IMG/VR virus record: IMGVR_UViG_3300033979_000214
Location: 1-42,095 of that record
Direction: 5' to 3' (one strand)
Source: a virus
Length of the DNA: 42,095 bases
How positions within the stretch are numbered: the stretch's first letter is position 1; each line of letters opens with the position of its first letter. The notes beneath the pieces are model-generated. The model was not told where the DNA came from and ran no database searches. It worked only from the letters and a program-made list of their open reading frames with translations. Below, piece by piece: positions 33,029 through 38,660 of the stretch. Made by a program: the position numbers and the translations under genes.

Positions 33029-34216
33029 TCAGGCAAAATAGAGGTCGCCTACAATGTCGCCGACACCGACTGCGACGTTATCCGCATCGGCCGATCCAGT
33101 GACCGTGGTCAAGCCAATGCCAGTGGTGAAAGCGATTCCGCCGTCCAGATGGATGTTGGAAACAGAATTAGGAGCCAGCGCAATTGTTCGCACAACGCCG
33201 GTGCCAGCCGTCGGCAGCGTGGTCTGGTTGTGCAACTTCACGTATCGAAATGCCGCGTTGGTGTTGGCAAGGCTCCACCCAACAACACGTCCGGCCGCAT
33301 TTTTGACGATCGTCGCATTCGTGGTTGCCGCAGAAACGATGTGCGCGCCAGAGGCGGCACCGGTGGCGTTTGCGCGATACTGCGTGCCAACGTCGCCGAT
33401 GGCAGCTGCACCAGCAATCAACGCAGCGATTGGCTGCGTGGCCTGCCAGTAACACGGAAGGCTGACGTACCTTTCAAACTGAATCGTGGTCGTTCCAGCG
33501 GTCGTTGCCGTGGACATCCGGAAGCGAAGATACCGCGCCTGGCGAACCACGTTGAACAAACCTGCGGCACTGAAAGTGGTCGCAACGGCCCCCGCTTGGG
33601 AGTTAATCGAGGCAGTGACCCAGGTTGCATTATCTATCGACCATTCAGCCGTGACAACGCCGGTTGTGCCCATGGAAGTGCATTGGAATGCAACACCTCC
33701 GTAGGCCAAAAGATCCAACGTGACGAGAATCGTGTTGATCGCAATGACACCGGCCTGCGTGTAGGTCGTTAATGCAGCGTCCGGAAGGCTTGCTGGAACG
33801 GGCGTCTGATCGGTCGGAAGCGCAACCGCAATGCTGCCCGCTCGAAGAGCAGGGCCAAGTGTCGGAATCCGCGAGTTAAAATTAGCCTGCGTGAGCAGCG
33901 AGGCAATCGTTATCTCGGTCGCGGCGCCAGACGGCAGCGGCAGGGCTGAAGCTGAGATCGGTTGAGTGACTCCAGAGCCATCGACTGGAACGCGGCCGCC
34001 AACCAAGGTCGGGGTCTTGCCGTCGATGCTGGCCAGTGAGGCGTTTCCAACAAGCTGCAACGCTTCAGTTGCGCCGCCGACAGGGGCCGGAGGAGCCGGA
34101 GGGTTGGCTGTGTTTTCCTCAATCGAGTTGAGCAATCCAAGCATGACCGTGTCTTTGACGCCTGGCGAAAGGCAATCAAAGCACCCAGATTCGGAAAGTA
34201 TCTCCTGAACCGTCAC
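33029..34216 (-). CDS. Head-associated protein with SGCFDCLSPGVK N-terminal module (395 residues)
   Basis: The N-terminus reads MTVQEILSESGCFDCLSPGV, then KDTVMLGLLNSIEE, the same module as in the 134-residue neighbour. After a Pro/Ala linker come β-rich regions: GVAFQCTSMGTTGVVTAEWSID, a VRQARYLRFRMSTATTAGTTTIQFE strand pair with carbohydrate-binding-like spacing, and a C-terminal domain with RYVKLHNQTTLPTAGTG and GDIVGDLYFA. It likely decorates the capsid or forms a fibre whose outer domains bind surfaces. Its GTG start overlaps the acidic peptide's stop (GTGA). Confidence 0.78.
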   Translation of the reverse strand: MTVQEILSESGCFDCLSPGVKDTVMLGLLNSIEENTANPPAPPAPVGGATEALQLVGNASLASIDGKTPTLVGGRVPVDGSGVTQPISASALPLPSGAATEITIASLLTQANFNSRIPTLGPALRAGSIAVALPTDQTPVPASLPDAALTTYTQAGVIAINTILVTLDLLAYGGVAFQCTSMGTTGVVTAEWSIDNATWVTASINSQAGAVATTFSAAGLFNVVRQARYLRFRMSTATTAGTTTIQFERYVSLPCYWQATQPIAALIAGAAAIGDVGTQYRANATGAASGAHIVSAATTNATIVKNAAGRVVGWSLANTNAAFRYVKLHNQTTLPTAGTGVVRTIALAPNSVSNIHLDGGIAFTTGIGLTTVTGSADADNVAVGVGDIVGDLYFA

Positions 34217-34476
34217 GCTTCTTCCTCCATGTCGTCCATCTCCATTTCAGATCCCTCAGCCTCCTCCATCTCGACTTCTCCGCCGCCCAACGTCACGCCG
34301 TCAAACGCAACGATTTCAACGGTTCCATTGGGCGTCATTCGCCAGTCAACCATGGCGGTTCCGGATTCGCCTTCGAGCTTCATTCCCTCAGGAGGCATAA
34401 ACTCGACAACCTCAACCTCGGCGCCCATACGGCCCATGCCGTCCATCTTTCGTTTTCCCATCATTTTTCCGTACAT
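34213..34476 (-). CDS. Small acidic Met-rich protein downstream of the capsid gene
   Basis: The 87-residue protein starts MYGKMMGKRKMDGMGRMGAE, with six Met in the first 17 residues, and ends with a strongly acidic tail (EMEEAEGSEMEMDDMEEEA). The middle is a short β segment (TAMVDWRMTPNGTVEIVAFD). A clear ribosome binding site AAAGGA precedes the ATG. The charge layout, basic at the start and acidic at the end, would suit a protein binding both capsid and nucleic acid, or a chaperone. No family is recognised. Confidence 0.65.
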   Translation of the reverse strand: MYGKMMGKRKMDGMGRMGAEVEVVEFMPPEGMKLEGESGTAMVDWRMTPNGTVEIVAFDGVTLGGGEVEMEEAEGSEMEMDDMEEEA

Positions 34477-34506
34477 CGTAAAATCCTTTTCTTTGGCCTA
34501 GTTGAG

Positions 34507-34546
34507 AGGCTGCCAGCATCCCGGACGCTCCGGAAGGCTGCCAGCA
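34507..34546. repeat. 12-base direct repeat AGGCTGCCAGCA
   Basis: Two perfect copies, 34507-34518 and 34535-34546, lie in the 112-base gap after the capsid gene. Between them lies a small perfect hairpin (CCGGA-cgc-TCCGG, 34521-34533), and the larger UUCG hairpin follows the second copy. The unit repeat-plus-hairpin is thus present twice. A role in RNA processing or termination is a guess. Confidence 0.6.
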
Positions 34547-34551
34547 CCTCG

Positions 34552-34575
34552 GGGGCTCCCCCGAAGGAGAGCCCC
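34552..34575 (-). terminator. UUCG-capped hairpin after the capsid gene
   Basis: Read on the minus strand, ten bases GGGGCTCTCC pair with GGGGAGCCCC (one G-U) around a TTCG tetraloop closed by C-G, 13 bases past the capsid stop. This is an extremely stable RNA structure. There is no T run after it, so it is more likely an attenuator, RNase barrier or processing signal than a full terminator. It would raise capsid mRNA over downstream genes (inference). Confidence 0.55.
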
Positions 34576-34588
34576 GTTTGGTGGTAGT

Positions 34589-36193
34589 TTAGATCGCGAA
34601 CTCCAACGTGACGTTCGTGCAAGGCACAACCTCAGTGGTCGTTCCAATCGCGCTGCCGGCCAGCTGGATCACGTTGCCAGAGACAACACTCCAGGTTCCA
34701 GACGCAGAGCCAAACTCGGCGTCCCAGATCGTCTGCAAGGCGGTAACCAACGCAGCCGGGGTGGCCTCGCTGATACCCGCGTTGGTGACGATGTTGTCGT
34801 CGCACATGATGCCGGTCGTGCCGATGACGAAGTTCCCAGCGTCGTTTGCAACGGCCGTGAACTGAACCACAACACCGCAGACAGGATCCGCAGAGTTGTA
34901 GCTCTGAGCGGGGTTGCCGGGGTCGGCCTCGCAGACCGGGATGATCTCGATGCAGCCGCGATCGACCTTGTGGAAAATGGCTTCAAGCCATTCCGGATGC
35001 TCGGGCTTCACGGCCAACTGGAAGTCGGCGATGAACTTGCCCTTGTTGCCGCGACTGTTGTCGATCGGCTTGCCCGCACAGTCCGCGCCCAGGTCGTTGG
35101 TCGCGAACTTCCAGCGCCCACCATAATCCCGAACCATGAACGGCATATTCGGGTTCACGGCCTCGGGGCGGAACGGCATCACGCGCAGGGCGCGAGGGTT
35201 GTTGATGTAGCTGATCTGGTACTGGGACTTGTCGTAGTCTTCGTTGAAGACGGACTTGATGCCCTCGGTGGCAGCCACGTTCTTGTACGGCAGCACCAGG
35301 GTGTAGTTGCCAGCGGTTCCGGTCGCATTGAAGCGCAGCGGGAACTGAAGGACTTTCACCATGAAGTCGCCAACGAAACCCATGAAGCCGTACTTGTAGA
35401 ACTCCTTGGCGGCCGGGGCGAAAACACCGAAACGCCAGGCATCGTACAGAGATGCGTTCGTCTTCGACAGATACCGGAAGGTGTCCTTGTCGGTGTGCAG
35501 CTGGAGGGAATCATATCCCTCCTTGCCGGCCTGAATGGCGCCCAAGAAATACTGCCGAGTCACGCGGGACTGGAGGATCTCCGGGGTTAAGCGACCCAGC
35601 GAGGCAGCAGTGATCGCGACACCAGCGTTGTCGGTCACGCGCAGCGTGGTGTAGCCAGCGCCAACCCAAGAGAAGTTGATCGGAGGCAGACCAGCGGCGC
35701 ACGCGAAAGAGTTGCCGCCCACCAGTGAGCCAGCCAGTTCAGCCGCCTTGCGCTGAAGGTAGTACGTGGTGATCCAGTTCGTGGCCGGACGCAACACGTC
35801 GTCGATGATCTGACGGAAGTGCTCCTTGGCCTTCGTCTTCGTCATGATCTGGTCGAAGCACAGGATGTCGGAACCCCATGACTGCTTCTCCAGCGAGTAT
35901 TCGTTGCGGCTCCAGCCCCAACCGATCTTGTTCTCGGTGGGATCGCACGGCTGGCCGGTACAGGCCGCGCCAGTCGGGTTCTCCCAGGCTCCAGTCACGT
36001 TCGGGAACACGCTGTTGAAGCGGTCGAAACGGTGGGTGGTACCGGAATACGCGTCGAAGGATCCGGTGTTGTAGTATCCGATCATCCCGTCAAACGGGCG
36101 GATGTCCTTGAGCACTTCCTTGTCGTACACAGGCTCCTGCGAAACGAGGAAGGAAGCAAACTGCTTACAGCTGATTACATTTCCTGCGGCCAT
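34589..36193 (-). CDS. Major capsid protein (candidate)
   Basis: The 534-residue protein starts MAAGNVISCKQFASFLVSQE and has the size and content of a podovirus capsid protein: helical N-terminal arm, E-loop-like region and a core with TNWITTYYLQRKAAELAG, DKDTFRYLSKTNASLYDAWRFG, FGFMGFVGDF-like sequence and KPEHPEWLEAIFHK. The last ~100 residues (ANDAGNFVIGTTGIMCDDN to LEFAI) look like an added β domain, perhaps a surface extension. It has the best ribosome binding site in the window (AGGAG seven bases before the ATG), fitting high expression, so I prefer this ATG to a GTG ten codons upstream. The call rests on size, expression signals and exclusion of other candidates; it should be checked by structure prediction for the HK97 fold. 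Confidence 0.78.
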   Translation of the reverse strand: MAAGNVISCKQFASFLVSQEPVYDKEVLKDIRPFDGMIGYYNTGSFDAYSGTTHRFDRFNSVFPNVTGAWENPTGAACTGQPCDPTENKIGWGWSRNEYSLEKQSWGSDILCFDQIMTKTKAKEHFRQIIDDVLRPATNWITTYYLQRKAAELAGSLVGGNSFACAAGLPPINFSWVGAGYTTLRVTDNAGVAITAASLGRLTPEILQSRVTRQYFLGAIQAGKEGYDSLQLHTDKDTFRYLSKTNASLYDAWRFGVFAPAAKEFYKYGFMGFVGDFMVKVLQFPLRFNATGTAGNYTLVLPYKNVAATEGIKSVFNEDYDKSQYQISYINNPRALRVMPFRPEAVNPNMPFMVRDYGGRWKFATNDLGADCAGKPIDNSRGNKGKFIADFQLAVKPEHPEWLEAIFHKVDRGCIEIIPVCEADPGNPAQSYNSADPVCGVVVQFTAVANDAGNFVIGTTGIMCDDNIVTNAGISEATPAALVTALQTIWDAEFGSASGTWSVVSGNVIQLAGSAIGTTTEVVPCTNVTLEFAI

Positions 36194-36254
36194 ATTGGCT
36201 CTCCTGCCTCGGGGTTTCTTCACCTACCCCTCCGAGACAACGAGGCAGATTGCG

Positions 36255-36379
36255 GGTCTGTGAAGACCAGTAATCCAACCTCGGTGGCGAGTCCGAGCCG
36301 TGGAACCGGCGAATGCCCTTCGGCACTCTTGGCCAACTGGATTAACGCGCCCAGTTCGCGCTCGGTTGACGAAACCGAG
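36255..36379 (-). promoter_or_regulatory. Structured leader between RHH gene and capsid gene
   Basis: The roughly 200-base gap holds several perfect short hairpins: GGTCT-gtga-AGACC (36255-36268), CTCGG...CCGAG (36280-36297) and CTCGGTT-gacga-AACCGAG (36361-36379). The last lies just past the RHH stop and could weaken read-through into the capsid gene or protect its 5' end. No tRNA cloverleaf or T-loop could be assembled here. No convincing -35/-10 pair is visible. Confidence 0.35.
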
Positions 36380-36402
36380 TCAATCGTCGTGCTGGAAGCG
36401 TG

Positions 36403-36594
36403 CTAGCGCCTCTTTCGGGTGTCAACCGGTTTTTTTGACGAAGCCGCTCGCTCACCCTCGCACATCAAAACATGGTCCTCGATCGCGATAATCAACACCG
36501 CAGTTTTCGTCCGGCGGGATCGAATCGCCTCATCTTCTAACATCTGGGCCACCTCAATCGGCAACCTGTAGCTCACTCGAATCGTGTTACTCAT
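36403..36594 (-). CDS. Ribbon-helix-helix (CopG/Arc-type) regulator
   Basis: The 63-residue protein starts MSNTIRVSYRLPIEVAQMLE and continues DEAIRSRRTKTAVLIIAIEDHVLM. That is a β strand (TIRVSYRL), helix A, a turn with RSRRTKT and helix B, the Arc/MetJ/CopG fold. These act as dimers that place the β ribbon in the major groove of palindromic operators. It is transcribed away from the SF2 helicase gene, with a perfect 16-bp palindrome between their starts, so autoregulation and control of the early unit are likely. The ATG at 36594 is chosen; the longer reading to 36624 would run into the palindrome. Confidence 0.8.
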   Translation of the reverse strand: MSNTIRVSYRLPIEVAQMLEDEAIRSRRTKTAVLIIAIEDHVLMCEGERAASSKKPVDTRKRR

Positions 36595-36615
36595 GCCGGC
36601 GAGTGTGCAGCTTGT

Positions 36616-36631
36616 GCTTGACACGTCAAGC
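36616..36631. promoter_or_regulatory. 16-bp palindrome, likely operator of the RHH regulator
   Basis: GCTTGAC-AC-GTCAAGC: perfect 7-base arms with a 2-base centre, midway between the divergent starts at 36594 and 36657. RHH dimers bind such sites. TTGACA on the plus strand and TTGACG on the minus strand could double as -35 elements, but no good -10 follows at 16-18 bases on either strand. Confidence 0.6.
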
Positions 36632-36656
36632 CATAGATCACAGCCTACGGCTCACG

Positions 36657-38039
36657 ATGGAACTCCGGCCGTACCAAAACCAGCTGTCCAACGACATCCG
36701 ATCCGCGTTTGCCACCGGCGCCAAGCGCCCGATCGCAGTAAGCCCCACTGGATCCGGCAAGACGGTCCTTTTCAGCTACATCACCTCGCAGGTCCTGAAA
36801 CGTGGATCCCGGGTTATCATCGTCGCGCACCGGAATGAAATCCTCGAACAGATCAGTTCCACGCTCAAGCGGGTCAGCGTGCCTCATGGATTCATCCAGT
36901 CTGGCAAATTCATGGCTCAACAATCTGCCATGGTTGCCTCAATCCAGACCCTTGCGCGACGGTTCGATCGCGTTCAAGAGCCCGACCTTGTCATCATCGA
37001 CGAAGCGCATCACGCGGTCTCAAAGTCCTACATCCAGATGTTCGCCAACTGGCCGAAAGCCAAGTTCATCGGCGTCACTGCGACCCCAGAGCGTCTCGAT
37101 GGCAAGGGCCTCGGCTCCGTGTTCGACCGTATGGTCATGGGGCCGTCTGTTGAGTGGCTCATCGACAACGGATTCCTGGCCCGGCCGGTCTACTACGCTC
37201 CCCGGGAGGCCGTGGATCTCTCAGGCGTCTCGAAGCTCGCCGGCGATTACAATCTCGGTGAGGCGGCCGAGATAATCGACACCCCAAAAATAACCGGCGA
37301 CGCGGTAACGCACTACCGGCGCTTTTGCCCAAACCAGCGGGCGGTGGCCTTCTGCATCTCCGTCGCTCACTCGCAGCACGTTGCGGCACAATTTGAAGCC
37401 GCTGGCGTCCCGGCAGCGTCGATCGACGGCCAGCTGGATCAGGAGACCCGCAAGAAGCGAGTGGAAGACCTGACCGCCGGCCGCATCCTGGTCCTCACCA
37501 GCTGCGAGTTGATCTCCGAGGGGTTCGATCTCCCCACGGTCAACGCCGCGATTCTCCTTCGGCCCACTCAATCGTTGTCCATGCATTTGCAACAGCTTGG
37601 TCGTGCTCTCAGACCCTACCCCGGCAAGACTCACGCTGTCATCCTCGACCACGTAGGAAACTGCATGCGGCACGGCCTGGCCGAACAAGATCGCGAGTGG
37701 GACCTTGGCGGCCGCGAGAAACGCAAGTCGAAGTCGCGTCTGGTCGAAACCAAGCAGTGCTCGAAGTGTTTCGCGATCTTTGCCGGCACCACCTGCCCGC
37801 AGTGCGGATCCGAACGCGAGATCGCTCCTCGGGAGATCGACGAGGTCGATGGCGAGCTTCAGCGCCTGTCCATCGAGGACATCGCCAAGAAGCGCGACGA
37901 ACGCCGCGAGGAAGGAATGTGTCGAACTCTCGAAGATTTCCGTGCCCTTGCCGCTCGCCGTGGTTACAAACCGGGATGGGCTTTCTTCCGCTGGAAAGCT
38001 CGCTCGCGCAAAACCAGTACGCTCACCCTTACTCCATGA
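36657..38039 (+). CDS. SF2 DEAD/DEAH-box helicase with C-terminal zinc motif
   Basis: The 460-residue protein has Q-motif-like ELRPYQNQ, Walker A SPTGSGKT (29-36), VIIDEAHHA, GVTATP, a C-terminal RecA lobe with LVLTSCELISEGFDLP and motif VI LQQLGRALRP. Near residue 385 CSKCFAIFAGTTCPQCGSE forms a CxxC...CxxC zinc ribbon. The end FRALAARRGYKPGWAFFRWKAR is typical of this phage/prophage helicase group. It likely unwinds DNA at replication start or remodels recombination forks. I take the ATG at 36657 (MELRPYQ), which lies past the RHH palindrome; upstream starts would run through the operator. It is the first gene of the early unit. Confidence 0.9.
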   Translation: MELRPYQNQLSNDIRSAFATGAKRPIAVSPTGSGKTVLFSYITSQVLKRGSRVIIVAHRNEILEQISSTLKRVSVPHGFIQSGKFMAQQSAMVASIQTLARRFDRVQEPDLVIIDEAHHAVSKSYIQMFANWPKAKFIGVTATPERLDGKGLGSVFDRMVMGPSVEWLIDNGFLARPVYYAPREAVDLSGVSKLAGDYNLGEAAEIIDTPKITGDAVTHYRRFCPNQRAVAFCISVAHSQHVAAQFEAAGVPAASIDGQLDQETRKKRVEDLTAGRILVLTSCELISEGFDLPTVNAAILLRPTQSLSMHLQQLGRALRPYPGKTHAVILDHVGNCMRHGLAEQDREWDLGGREKRKSKSRLVETKQCSKCFAIFAGTTCPQCGSEREIAPREIDEVDGELQRLSIEDIAKKRDERREEGMCRTLEDFRALAARRGYKPGWAFFRWKARSRKTSTLTLTP

Positions 38040-38063
38040 CCTCCTTGCCATGACCTCACCGCT

Positions 38064-38435
38064 ATGACCGAATCCGAGCTCCAGGCTCTCATCCTCCGCG
38101 CCGCTGGATCGAAACCCCACGTCCGTGTGTTCCGCAATCAAGTGGGCGAGGGGTACGTCGGGAAGGCCATGCGCGATCCCGAAGGCGTCTTCCTGACCGA
38201 CGCCCGACACGTCCGCATGGGCCTGTTTCCCGGGTCCGGTGACCTCATCGGCTGGCGTACCCTGACCGTCACGCCCGACATGGTCGGCAAGCCGATCGCC
38301 CAATTCCTCTCCATCGAGGTCAAGACCCCCACCGGCCGCGTCCGGCCCGACCAGCGCAACTGGGCCGACCAGATCACCGCAGCCGGCGGACTCGCTATCA
38401 TCGCCCGCTCAATCTCCGACACCGACAACCTGTGA
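38064..38435 (+). CDS. VRR-NUC domain nuclease
   Basis: The 123-residue protein is a stand-alone VRR-NUC (PD-D/ExK superfamily) nuclease: an N-terminal E at ESELQALIL, RVFRNQVG, GLFPGSGDLIGW with the catalytic Asp, and FLSIEVKTPTGRVRPDQRNWADQI carrying the E-V-K pair and the following Q-x-x-W helix. Phage relatives are proposed to resolve branched or flapped DNA. It follows the helicase by 24 bases, and its stop overlaps the next start (GTGA). Confidence 0.9.
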   Translation: MTESELQALILRAAGSKPHVRVFRNQVGEGYVGKAMRDPEGVFLTDARHVRMGLFPGSGDLIGWRTLTVTPDMVGKPIAQFLSIEVKTPTGRVRPDQRNWADQITAAGGLAIIARSISDTDNL

Positions 38436-38632
38436 ACGACGCCCCATTACCATCACCAGCAATCCTCACCCAGATGGGCACCCAGACAGCCCCCAAACAC
38501 CTCTCACCCGAGGCCACCTACCGCTTCTACGAGCGCCTCGGCATGACCTGCGGCAGCAACCCGCCCACACCTGACCAACTCCAGACGGCCCTCCTTGAGG
38601 CCAACGAATACGACCTGAACTCCGAGGACTGA
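38432..38632 (+). CDS. Small protein between nuclease and primase
   Basis: The 66-residue protein begins MNDAPLPSPAILTQMGTQTA (GTG start overlapping the nuclease stop) and continues EATYRFYERLGMTCGSNPPT, then DQLQTALLEANEYDLNSED with an acidic end. No domain is recognised. Translational coupling to the nuclease and its position before the primase suggest a replication accessory. The third codon position is strongly C-biased, as in its neighbours. Confidence 0.65.
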   Translation: MNDAPLPSPAILTQMGTQTAPKHLSPEATYRFYERLGMTCGSNPPTPDQLQTALLEANEYDLNSED

Positions 38633-38660
38633 CACCTCCTCACAACCCCTACAAGCACCC

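Noticed and set aside
34502-35590. Plus-strand frame of 362 codons opposite the capsid gene
   Set aside because: It runs through the hairpin region and the capsid codons in mirror frame and has no recognisable protein pattern.
36241-36330. Possible tRNA in the capsid leader, with small stems
   Set aside because: The stems do not form a cloverleaf, and no T-loop TTCGA-type sequence or acceptor stem pairs up on either strand.
36618-36646. TTGACA as a sigma70 -35 box for the helicase gene
   Set aside because: No -10-like hexamer lies 16-18 bases downstream; the sequence is better explained as an arm of the palindrome.
37221-38303. Minus-strand frame of 360 codons opposite helicase and nuclease
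   Set aside because: Both plus-strand genes carry intact catalytic motifs; the antisense reading is a by-product of GC-rich codons.
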